Assembly (NCBI GenBank): GCA_023079485.1
Contig: CM041085.1
Coordinates: forward strand, 26,273,121 to 26,337,120
Length of the DNA: 64,000 nt
Reading direction: 5' to 3'
DNA from: Archilochus colubris
Lineage: Eukaryota > Chordata > Aves > Apodiformes > Trochilidae
Under the pieces are notes generated by a model. It saw nothing but the letters and a program-made list of their open reading frames with translations. It searched no databases and had not been told where the DNA came from. The translations under genes and the position numbers were made by a program. This document shows positions 22,150 to 33,324 of the stretch, one piece after another (position 1 is the first letter of the stretch; each line of letters opens with the position of its first letter).

Positions 22150-25100
22150 GACAAACAGGTGGTGATGTGTTGGTTATACATTATTTCCATAGCATTACGC
22201 ACACCCCATTACCCTTTCTCCTTTGATGCCAGTGGTGGTCTACCACTGAAGGAAGAAAATGTCTACTCAGTCTATACCCAACAAGAAATAGATGCATGAG
22301 TTCCTGGTAAACCCTCTTGTTTTTCTGTATAGTGAGTGGACTTTTTCTCCTGGTAGTGATAGCCTGATGCAAAATCTCCAGGAGAAGGAATGATGAAGGA
22401 CATTCAGGAAATTCAGCATAACGATCAAGCAGAGAACAATTACGTGAATCCATTCAGCAGAGTATGTTGCCAAGACAAAACAAAGTGTTAAAGCTCCAGA
22501 GCAGCTGCTGTACAGACAAAAGCACTCTGAGAGTTTGCTCTGTTTGAGAAAGAGGGAGCCTGGAAAGAAGTTCTCTTCTTTCTCTCCAGTCTCAACTCTG
22601 CTTTAAGCCCATCTACACACACTGAGGCAAAGTCTCATAATCAGGGTCCCGGTCCTCAATGCACTGGCAATTTTCCAATGGCTTCACTGGGCCCCCTGTA
22701 TAAGTGGTGTATCTGAAAAGAAGAATCCGTGTTTAATGGGCTCTGTGCTTTCTCCAGATGTGTCTTGACATTTGTATTTCCCATAGATCTATGGCCAGAC
22801 TTTAAGGATTTATCTCCTTGGGAATCAAACCCTAATAATGATGGACAAGCAGGTTTATATAAAAGAAGAATCATCACAGACCCTAGCATAAAAGAACTGA
22901 ATTGTGTTTGGGGTTAAAAGAAGTTCTCAACTTATTTTCTCTTGTGAGTTGTTTATGTGTGTCCTCTGCAGTTCTTCATCCCAGCTGAGACAAAACATCG
23001 ATGTACTGCTTTACCACGAGAAAGACTCTTGTCACACCTCTTCTAGCACAGATGGAATTAGGAAGTATTAGAGATCTCAAAAGGGAAGAACTTCTCAAGA
23101 GTTCTTAAATTACTTATTTACTTGAGTGTTCAGGTTTCCCTGAACTCCACTGACATCAGTGGAACTGTAGCAGGAGATAATCCATTTATAAACCGTTAGC
23201 AGTTGGTCAGGGATATTAGTGTTTATTATTTGTAATATATTTCTGACCTCAGAAAAAAAGGTTCTAATTCACTTTGATGAGACCGGGCACAGTGAGTGAG
23301 ACTTGCAAAGAACTCAAGACTTAATGTGTGTCTTTGTGTGTGTAGATGTTAAAGGTATTCTAGCACTCAGCAAGGTAGTCCCACAGATCCATGCTATGAC
23401 CCACAGACAGCCACAGAGGGCAAAAAAGTGTAGCTGAAGACAAGGTAGGCTGCTTTTCTTCTGTTTTTCTGTCTTTCTCTGGCCATTTGGTAGCAGGAAA
23501 AGAAAGTGACAAAATTTTTTTTTCAAGCCAGGTTACATTGTTGGTTTTATACAAGGAAGTCACACTTTTGCAGAGCCTGTGTTTTTCAGTTCTTATGAAA
23601 AATTAGCAATTAAGATGGCTTTGTTTCTTGAGAGTTAAAAGTAGCCTGAACTGTAATAGTCAAATACTAAGCTTGATTTCATTTTTTGTTTTGTTTCACT
23701 GCATTAGAAGATTCAAGATGATGTAGTTCCCATGGAATGCAAACCATGCTACTGAATGGCAAATTATATGGAAATATGCCTTTCATCTTAATTATAAGCT
23801 GGACAGGGGAATGTACTATATTGTCTCATACATATGAGCCGAAGGACACTTTCCCAGGGTATTTTTCTTTTACATTTCTGGCTCTTATTTGGTTGAAAAC
23901 TTATCGACCCATGTGATCCTGAGCTGTCTGACTTTCCATGATAAGGCTGAAAGTATGTAGGAAATGTTTTCACAGCACTGCCAGAAATGGTCCAAATGGA
24001 ACTGGGATATTAAAGTCACAGATTGCTATTTCTTCATAACCCTTTATAACACTGTCACTTGACTGAAATGATGGCTTTATTTTCAGATAGCAATGTAATT
24101 CTAGAAAAAAAACATTTCCCTTCTAACTGAATGTTTCATATCTCCAGTGTTCATGTTTTTTCAGTCATACTTTAGACAATCTGGCAGTCTTACCCTGAGC
24201 TGATATGTTTTGAAGTAAAAAAAAAAAAAAAAGCAGGGGCTTTTAGCTTTTGAGCATGGTCAGCTCCCACTAAAAAGGAGTGTACATGTAGTCCTGAAAT
24301 CAATTGCCTTACTTCAAGGTGTCCTTGGGAAGAGGGATCATTGCTTTTTTATCTGAGAGGCTTTCTGTTTTGACCCACTGTCATTCTCTTTACAGATGCA
24401 ACCTGATCAGATCTGATTTCACTGTAAACTGTTACAATCAGTGGTAGGCACTGTCAAAAACATTCCACTGCAAACGGAATGCAAAATCCATTCCAAAGGC
24501 AAAAACATTCAAATTATGCTATAGTTTTCAGAAGACTTAAAGGGACTGATACAATTTGCCCATTATAAGTGACATGTACATCAACTGTCTTCATGTACCA
24601 GCACTTCCAGAATCATTAGTTCTCACAACCTGGACAAAGTGGATTCCCATTGTGGCTGTTCAGCATCATGGGCAGTAGTTCTTCACAGCTGTTCTCATTC
24701 ATCTGCGTTAAAGCACTTGAAAATTTTTGGAAAGTACCGTTTCCATTTTTTTATTTTTCAAAGGAGAGAACTTGCATATGGCCTGCTCCGTACTCAGATT
24801 TTTACCTTGTCGTAGTTACATACTAATCAGAACTTACATACACAGGCCTTCAGCTTGTCCCTGGGGTCAAAAGCTGCTGGAAATGTGGAAATGTTAGGAG
24901 AACTAACATGTGTAAACAATTTTGTACAGGTGTCCTGAAAAAAACCTTTGGAGTGGAATATAAAACTAGCATTAGAAGTGGACAGACTACAAGGAACAGT
25001 GGAACTGAAGTCAAGGGTCTTTGGATCATTTGAGTTGATCTGAGCCAGCAGGTAGTAAATGTAGTTTAATATTAGCAAGCATCAAGTAATTTCTCTGCAA

Positions 25101-25673
25101 GAGAGCAACTGATGCAAGAAATATTGTATGTGATGAATTAAGCAGTCATCCAGTTCTCTGCAAGAAGACCTGGGAGTTATTGTGGAAAAATAATTGAAGA
25201 CAGAGTCAGCCACACAGCTGTACTCAAAAGAAGGTGATAAAAAAAAGGGAGGTGAAAAATGAAACCAAAATGCCTTTTTGTAGTAGCCAAACAATAGGAG
25301 GGCAAAGACAAGCAACAGATTTTCTGTATTAGCTATTTGCAAGAGCCTGTACAGAATGTGGGTAATGGTACTGTGGGACAGACACCACTTCCAAAGACTG
25401 GGGGGATGATGACAGCAATTCAGGAGAATGCAAGAAAGAGGTAGGGTTACAGAGTCTCAGTGAAAGGAGCTACCATTTCTTTCAATGAAAGTGATGTGCC
25501 TTAAGAAAGGGAGTGACTGAATAGTCAGAAATAGAAAATTTCTTCTTATAAGGAGCTCCAAAGCTACATGTATAAACATAAAATTACAATGCAAGAGTTA
25601 CATAATGGAAGCAAGCACAGCCATAACAAAAGTGAAGCTTCACATATCAACTGTTAGGTCCTCATCTCAGATG
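22150..25673. other. AT-rich non-coding DNA, no gene seen
   Basis: No recognised gene or transposon. It includes the A-run at 24217-24232. Frames reach about 90 codons with no resemblance to known families. A piece near 23143-23170 (CTCCACTGACATCAGTGGA) recalls the palindromic CCATTGACTTCAATGG core of an ancient amniote repeat, but is too short to call. Confidence 0.55.
24217..24232 (+). repeat. Poly(A) run, 16 A
   Basis: Uninterrupted run of 16 A after TTTTGAAGT. Confidence 0.95.
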
Positions 25674-25885
25674 AAATCACAGAATCATTGAGGCTGGCAA
25701 GGACCTCCAAGATTGTCAACAGCAGCCTATGACCTCACACCACCACACTGCCTATACCATGGCACTAAGTGCCACATCCAGTCTATCCTTAAATAACTCC
25801 AGGAGTGGTGACGCCACCACTTCCCTGGGCAGTCCATTCCTATGTCTGATCACCCTTTCCTTAAGGAAGTGCTTCCTAATTACAA
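25674..25885 (-). mobile_element. CR1 LINE 3' fragment, minus strand
   Basis: The left edge AAATCACAGAATCATTGAGG, then GGCAAGGACCTCCAAGATTGTC, is the reverse complement of a CR1 3' end. Later TGGCACTAAGTGCCACATCC and GTGACGCCACCACTTCCCTGG, then GGGCAGTCCATTCC, belong to the CR1 group whose tail carries TGGCACTTAGTGCCATGG. The right edge is near GGAAGTGCTTCCTAAT. It is heavily 5'-truncated and non-coding. Confidence 0.9.
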
Positions 25886-28800
25886 ATCAATGAGATGAGA
25901 CAAAATTACATCAGCTGAAGATAGGGTTTATCCAATCAGTTGCAAAGGAAGGCCATAAATCAGTGATGAAAGGCACTTACTTTTCATATTAACCACCCAG
26001 AAAAGTGGGTGACTGACTCATCTCCATTAGCATGATGGATAGAAAGCTGCTGTCTGTCTGCCTGCCTGCCCTCAGATGAAGTCTCTGGTTGCTGTTCTTG
26101 TCCTACTGAGGAAAGGTAATCAATCTGAGACTTCTGAGTTGCTTCAAACCAGCATTTCCATACCATGGAAAGTAATTTCCCTGACATACTCTTCTTTCTA
26201 TATGTCCAACATCTGACTCTCTAGTCTGTGCTCTCCTTAAGGATACTGAATTGTAGAGAAACAGCACTAATTTGGGATGCTTGAGAGAAAACCATGAGGT
26301 GAGTCAATTTTTGACACTCTTCCCTCTGAAGCACAAAATCACTGCAATGCTTTTAAACACAATTTAAAATTATTTGGAGACTAGTTGCTCTGTGAGGGTA
26401 AACAGGCTATCCTGGGAACCCACATAGCAGCGTTTTTGATGCAAATTATTGATGTTTTCAAGCTTTTCTAAATCACTTAGTTTTCATACCATCTCAAGTC
26501 ATCAGCTTGGCTGAGTACACAAGTCCCTCACACTCAGTGTTCAAGGAAATGGAGCAGACCTTTTACAGAAATTAAATGAATCTGAAACCAAGCAATAATA
26601 ATAAAAATCCATAGTATTAAAGAAAAGCCATAGGAAATGAGAAGGAAGTAATTAGAAGGTGTTTTTATATTTTACCTTAACTAGTAGGATTATATTAACA
26701 AGTTGGGGTTTTCTGTTTGAAAGCAAGCTTTGCTAGGAGAGTAAAAGTTCTCAGCTGTGTGACTGCAAATCATCTGAGATGTTCTGCAGGTCAGAAGTGA
26801 GTAGCATTAGTGATGCAATCAGTGAGTGTGGCTGGAATTTCTAGGTGTAATAACACATGGGGAACCTGCAGGGTCAACCTGTCTGTGCAAAGGAAGGATA
26901 ACATATTGTTGATACAGGGATGTGGTTAGCACATAAGGTAAAGATTGACTGACAGTGATTTATAGCTTCAAATTCTTTTTCTCACTTGTGTGAGAACCTG
27001 AACCAAACAAAATAGAGAATTTAATATTATGCAGGATATAGAGTTTTTCAGGGAATGCTTGCATTAGGTATCAGAAACAGCAGTCTCTGTAGAGAATGTA
27101 GGACAGCAGTGTTGGAAAAATATGACTGCATTTTAATAGGTTCATGCTTGTACCCACCACAAACTTTCTCCATGCAACAGGGAAGTCACTTGCGCACTGC
27201 ATCAGGAAGGTATTGGCATCCAGGTGTGGCTGAAACTTCATGAGCATCTCTTTGGTAGATTGCTCCTATTAAAATTATTGCTCCTAGTTAAAACTATATA
27301 GCTAGATGACATAGAAGAGCAAAAATTTCAAATAAATTCATCAAAACTGGATGAATTTTATGATTCCTGAGTTTGGTCATGATATATTGCATTTGGGTTA
27401 AAGTGACAATTGGTAGACAAGTAAAACAACTATGTTAGGAAGTTTTCTGTCATTGGATTTCATTGACTTCAAAGAAGGCAGAGCTTGAAAATAGAAATTA
27501 TGAAAATTTTTCTCAAGGTTACCAAAACCACACAAAGCAAGAGCATAAGCAATACAGAAAAAAAAAATCTGAAGCAATTTAAAGATCATACATTTGAGCA
27601 TGACTTTTCTAGAAACATCTCTTAAAATTCATAATGAATATTGAAGAATTTTTAAACTATGGTGTAAAGTTAGAAGGAAGAGACAATCTTTAAGACTGAA
27701 AATTACCTTTAATGAGTACTAATGAAAACTTTAAGTTTCAGAATCAGAAGCTCACTTAACTTGTTTAATTTCAGTTGTTTTCCAGTTTTGTCACAGTTCT
27801 GTGGTACTCAAATATGTAATTTTATTTCTGATATTCATGTATCTAAGTTCCAGTATACTAAACACCCAGGCCATTGGCAATTATTTCTTTTGATGTATTC
27901 TCCAGATAAAATTGATTTGTCTGTATGCGTTGTACTAGATTAATATCTGTTTCTTTGCCTCTTCCTTTTTTGAAACAAATATGGAAAAGACGATACATTA
28001 AAAAAGAAATACTTTTTTCCCTTCCTTCTCCTTACAATTTTCAAAATAAACTTCTGCTAAGACTAAATTACCCTAAATACATCTCTCTTCAGAAGATTAA
28101 AGTAAAAAACAATGTCAGAACAAGTGTTCATCACATTTAGGTGTATTACTGAAAGCCACACAGATACTTCAATGACAAGTGGTAAAATAAATGGGGACAA
28201 GAATAGAATATTCTCCATTTAATTCAGGCTTGGTTCCATCCTTGGTGTTATTATTCTAGATAAACAGCTTGGTTGTCTTTCACTTCTATCAGGTATCTGG
28301 GACTCTGCTGGAGTACCTTGAGGGAATGGCAAGAGTTTGGTTCTGCTTTCAGTTTCAGAGGACAAGTCCAACTCAGAGCAACGTTCAACAGTGCATAGCA
28401 TTTGTTTCCCAAGAATAGACATAAAAGAGGATTCCCTTTTCAAGTTTAATCCACTCTGCAAATCCCTCAAAAGCCATTTGACTCAGCCAACATTATCCTC
28501 TGGCCTTCCATGTCTCAGAGTGCTGGCAGAGGCTTCACAGCCAGGCTGTGATCAGTGTTGTCATTTATAAATCATGTGACAGCCATGCCTTTGAGGCCCA
28601 GACATGTAGGAAAACCCCTCTGTACAAAAATAAAATAAAAGTAAAAAATCTGCTTGCCACCAAGACCTTACAAAGTGGCAGCTGACTCCTCAGCAAAGCC
28701 TTCTTGTTGGAGACAGCCTGGATTAGTCCATATATTCCCACACCTCTGTGTCTGGATCAGTAGCACCACTCACTCTCCATGGAAAAGTTTGCTCTTTGCT

Positions 28801-29396
28801 TTGCCAAGAGTTAGTCCTGCCAAAAGAGGTATGATAAACGCCTGTGGCCTCCAAGCAAAATATGAAAAACAGTTCCTTTTTTCTGACTCCTTGTTTGTTT
28901 GCTTGTTTGTTTTCTCATGGTGAAAGTCCCACTGTTCTGATGGAGACATTATAAACTAGCCTGATGCCACCGCTGAAGCTATTTCTAAGGTATCTCCCTA
29001 GACCAGTTTGGGGTACCACCTCTGATAATGCAGAATGTAGATGTGTCCAACCTTTCAGAATAAAGCCCTGCAAGTCACCACAGCCTCTTCATCACCTTCC
29101 TCCTGTCTTCAGCTGAAATTACTGCTCACATCATCAAGAAGAAGCAGGGGCAGCAAAATGGTCTAGGGGGGTCCCCATTGCAAGTGCATCCCCACTCCCC
29201 TGATACCCAGGCAGCCATTATCAGCTCTTTCAATCCCTACTGGGAGCACAGGGAGCATCACCAAAATGGGTACTCTGTGCCCCCCCCTCTGCTTCCATAT
29301 TCATCCATTTCTGATCCCATAACTGCCCAGAGACCTTGACTTTTATATTATTTGTTCTTGAAAATCAGCTTGAAACCCATTTGTTTTCTCCAAATG

Positions 29397-29411
29397 TTTT
29401 TTTTTTTTTTT
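29397..29411 (+). repeat. Poly(T) run
   Basis: Uninterrupted run of 15 T. Confidence 0.95.
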
Positions 29412-29810
29412 ACTCTGTCTCTTTCCCTTCCTGGGAGGGCCAAAAAGTCCTGCTAGAGTTGAACTGGTGCCTGGTCCTGAAATGATTACAGAAGGAGTAA
29501 CTGATTTTCCAGCCTTTGACTTTTCTGTCCAGGCTGGTAGCTGCCAGTTAAGCAGATGATATCTGAAAATGGGATAATTGTCTCCTCCTTATCCTCCCTT
29601 ACTTTGTGTGAAAGCAAAAAGGGCTTCCCCTGTTCTTCACTGTGGATGGTAGATGAGTGAGTAGCAGGATGAGAAGAGATATTTCCACAGCTTTGGCTAT
29701 ATTCTTGTTTTCATGATTCTCAAGATTTCAGAAACTTTTTTGACTAGTAAGCTTATGTCCTGAAATTCATCTGAGGAAGAGATCTGAATTATTAATGGCA
29801 CCCTTCTCCT

Positions 29811-29930
29811 CCAAAAAAATACTCAAGAAGCAAATAAAAACCAAAAAAACCAACCACACTCCTTCACCCATCCATCCCCCAGAAAAAACCAATAACCAAT
29901 CCAAAACAAACAAAAAACAAAAACCAAAAC
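29811..29930 (+). repeat. A/C-rich low-complexity tract
   Basis: Long stretch built from CAAAA, CCAAAA, ACCAACC and CAAACAAAAAAC words; probably a decayed CAAA-type microsatellite. Confidence 0.8.
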
Positions 29931-30954
29931 ATTAATGAACAATTGATGCAACAGGAAAAGGACTATAAAATACAACCTAATGAGAACCTTGACCATTTAA
30001 AAAAATTATATGACCTGGGCAAAGAAGCACTCCCTTAGAGGTGGAAACTTACAGGTCACCAGCTAGGAAAACGTAAAGCACAGATGGGACTTTTTCAGTC
30101 CTTTTACAAATAGACATTTGGTGTTCTTCAAACAAATGAGTGTTTGTGCCAAAGAGCTGCCATTGAAAGATGCACCAATGTTACTCACATCTGTTGCTTT
30201 AGTAATTGTCCCATTCTGCAGAAATTCGGTTTCCTCTACTTAGTCTGAATTAGTTCTACTGTTCTTTTTTTAAAATGAGTACTTATATGGGCTTATCTGA
30301 GCTTTCAGTGTAGGAATGTCCCCAGCATTACAAGTTAATAATAAAGCAAGACCATAAGCTTATGTGTATGGAGAACTACTTTGCTTCTAGCCACAATATG
30401 AAGACAGTTCTTGCCATATGCCACAACAGGTGTTCATCATAAATTTAGTGCTAAACTAATGGATTTCATCACTCAAAAATTAGCATCCTGCTGTTTTGTG
30501 AAACCTTTACAAGAAATTCCTTTTTTTCAAATCCACTTCCCCTCCTGCCTATATTTAAGTCACTATTCCTTACATATGTTTTCATATACATTTTATGTCT
30601 GTCACTCTTACTGTGTCCCTCTCCTTTTGCTCACCCCAGGCTCTTAAAAATAGTAAAGTACGTTTAAACTTGAAGAATTTGGCCAATTTAAAGAAAGAAT
30701 AATCTGAACAATGTACGCAGCAGAGGTTTGCTAGAAAACCTTGGTGTCAAAAAGTCTTTTATCTCAAAATAAAATGTTTTTTAGAGACTGGATCAACCAT
30801 ATTTTTATTTTTTGCTGTTGATGTTAATTTGCAGAACCACTGATGATCACTCGAAAAAGATCTCACCCAGGACTAGATCACCACTGTCCTGCATACTGGC
30901 TAATACCTGTTGTTAAAAATTCAAACTAACTCCAAATTGACTATGTCGAAACCT

Positions 30955-31122
30955 GGAACCACTATTATTCCTCTTATAAGTGCAGAAAACAGTAGCACTG
31001 GGAAATCTACTCCCTTAAGAGAAATCTGGTCTACTGTAGATGTTGAGAACAACAGCTTACCCAGAGTCATGAAGGCAAGTATGGGGCAAAACCAGGACTG
31101 AATCCAGTTTGCTTGAGCTCCA
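30955..31122 (-). mobile_element. MIR-like SINE relic, minus strand
   Basis: The segment reads ACCACTATTATTCCTCTTAT, then AAGTGCAGAAAACAG, and after a diverged middle AACAGCTTACCCAGAGTCATG and GGGGCAAAACCAGGACTGAAT, then CCAGTTTGCTTGAGCTCCAGG. This is the order of a reversed MIR (tRNA-derived, CORE-type SINE): TTATTATCCC...AACTGAGG...CTTGCCCAAGGTCA...GAGCCGGGATTGAACCC. MIR copies are shared across amniotes and are old in birds, in keeping with the divergence. A 30-bp insertion or divergent part sits in the middle (about 30995-31035). Confidence 0.6.
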
Positions 31123-32856
31123 GGACCTTTCAGACATCTACAAAGGGTCTTCTGTATACTGGTACCAACTAATGAGCTTTTGTCTACCAACTAGCCAGTG
31201 GGAAAGTGAATTAAAATGTTATATCCAAAGTTAATTACTGAGAAATTTAATGCAGATGTACTAAGAAAATAAGAAAATTCTCTAATTCTCTACCATTGTA
31301 AAATAAAATTTTATTTGCATAGTTTTTAAATTATTAGGCTAGAAGTGAGAGGAATGTTGTGCAGTACTTTGAGAATGAAGGGGCTCAACACACTGCAGTT
31401 TAGAGCTGTCCAGAACAAAGGGGTATCTATTGTTTCTGAAGAGAATTGACTTCAGGTTTTTTACAGGTATATGGAAAAGGTGATAATAATCAGTAAACAC
31501 TTAGGGAACAACCTAAATGGTAAGGAACATTTCTATGCATATGAAGATGTCAATACCACAAAACAAATAATCTGACAAACTTTCAGGATCTGAAAAAATC
31601 AACACTTTATAAGAACCTAATTCAGCTTTTTACAATCATACAAGACATTTTTCTTTCAACTAGGATGTGCATATTTTTGCCTAATATATGCTAATTTCAT
31701 TGATGGCCATCTGAAAGACCCTTCAGGGCTCTTCTGTGATGGACACCCTGGGAAAATACATCTCTATCATTCCACTGATGCCAGAGATAACATAAGAATT
31801 GTGCATTTTGCTTCTTTGTAAATGCCTAATGTGCTTTTTTAAGACTGATTACCAGAATCTCCTTAAATGCAGCTGAGCTCATTCAAGGGAGGCCTTGAGT
31901 TCCTAGGCTTTGATGTCAGTGTGTGAGCACTGAGGACACGGAATTGGCCCATGAGTCATTTTCATGCTGTACTCTCTCACAGCATCCTGGGGCCTGCCAC
32001 TGAGCTGTAGGAATGGTCTCTGCTATTATCAGACTTTTTCAAGAATTGCTCCAGTCCTTAAACCTCTTGTGTCTTCTGTGAATGGCATTCTTTCAAACTG
32101 AAGCCAGAACTAATTAATCCAGAGATACAAATTATTACAAATAAAATTAATAAATAATTAAGAAAAATCATAGTTCTTAATCTTCTCTGATAGCTGAAAA
32201 TATTTAGTGTTGGTGATAAAATATTTCTTTTAGTGAGAAAATCGTCAAGGACTCTGTTTCTACAACCTTAAGAGCTAAAAGGATGTCCAAGTGCTATGGT
32301 ACTTGGGAAGGTAGACTTGTAACTCCAACTGGTCCTGGATAACAAGCTAACCCAGGGGCAGGACCAAGGCAGGTCCAGTGGAATTACCTGTACACCTTCA
32401 CAGGGCACAGCTGCATTCCCCATGCCCCTCTAAAAGTCATTCACTGGGACTGGCCGCATTCCAGTCCTCTTCAGAGCAAGCAAATGCTCATCTCAGTGCT
32501 TCCATGGGCAGCTGAGGCAAAACCTACAGCTTTCTGGCTGTGAAAGGTGGAGTGTGAGCCTTTCAACCCCAGATGTGTTTTCTCTGGCCCTCCTGTGCCA
32601 CTTTCTGCAAGGTTCTTTTTCTTCAGTAAATTCCAGCATCTCTTACATGTTTACATTGGGGAATGCAGGAAAAGTAAGTGTATGTTTTAAATGAAATGTA
32701 ACTACTGTCAGAAGCTACTGGGAAAAATGGAGCTACCACCCAGCTAGATCAGTGGGTTGTTTTCTTTATAATTCAATAGAAAAATGAGACTGTAACTCAC
32801 ACATGCTACATCCATCACACTTTAAAGAAGAGTGCATATAATAACATATTTGTGGT

Positions 32857-32878
32857 GTTGTTCAGCATGCTGAACAAC
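32857..32878. other. Perfect 22-bp palindrome
   Basis: GTTGTTCAGCATGCTGAACA followed by AC reads the same on both strands, centred on GCATGC. No spacer. It could extrude as a short cruciform or bind a dimeric factor. No transposon is recognised around it. Confidence 0.9.
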
Positions 32879-33120
32879 CTTCATGTAACAACCTGTATCT
32901 TCCATCTGCCTGTAATTTTCAGAGGCTCCACTAACAACTTGCTGCATGAAAATGCATCAACATGAGTATGTGTTTATATCAGCAGTACTTGTCAGAAAAT
33001 ATTCCCCTACCTTCCTGTACCATGCATCATGTCATAGAAACACATATGGCACATTATTGCAAATACTTTGGGTGTTCAGCCAGAAGCTGGAATTTACCAT
33101 GGAAAACAGACAATCCATGG

Positions 33121-33160
33121 GAAAAAAAAGAAAAGAAAAAAAAAAAAAAAGAAAGAAAGA
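33121..33160 (+). repeat. A-rich / (GAAA)n simple repeat
   Basis: A-runs interrupted by single G, ending in GAAAGAAAGA. Encodes only Lys/Glu-rich artefact frames on the plus strand. Confidence 0.9.
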
Positions 33161-33298
33161 TTAACTGAAAATCTGATTTTCCTTCCAAAATGGATTACAC
33201 AGCAGCGTTTCAGCCAGCTGTGCCTGGAATAGAGCTCACACAGAGGTCCACAGAGATATGCACAGTGGCACCAAACCAGCAAGCTCTGAGCCTACAGG

Positions 33299-33324
33299 AT
33301 TATCCCATTTTATAATGGGATAAT
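33299..33324. other. 11-bp stem hairpin with 4-nt loop
   Basis: Arms ATTATCCCATT and AATGGGATAAT are perfectly complementary around TTAT. The words resemble the TTATCCC/GGGATAA part of MIR, but no MIR context is visible. It is too short for a miRNA precursor and has no terminator role in a eukaryotic setting. Confidence 0.85.

Larger units (their letters stand above)
25886..30950. other. Non-coding DNA with simple repeats and a GC-rich patch
   Basis: No recognised gene. It includes a T-run (29397-29411), an A/C-rich tract (29811-29930), both listed, and a GC-rich patch at about 28990-29330 with C-runs (for example GTGCCCCCCCCTCTGC). Open frames reach about 89 codons. Confidence 0.55.

Noticed and set aside
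32962..33168. Lys-rich C-terminal tail frame considered as a nuclear-signal peptide
   Set aside because: The tail is the GAAA microsatellite and the upstream part is unremarkable.
33094..33282. Frames through the A-rich/GAAA tract
   Set aside because: Lys-rich on one strand and Phe-rich on the other, purely a product of the simple repeat.
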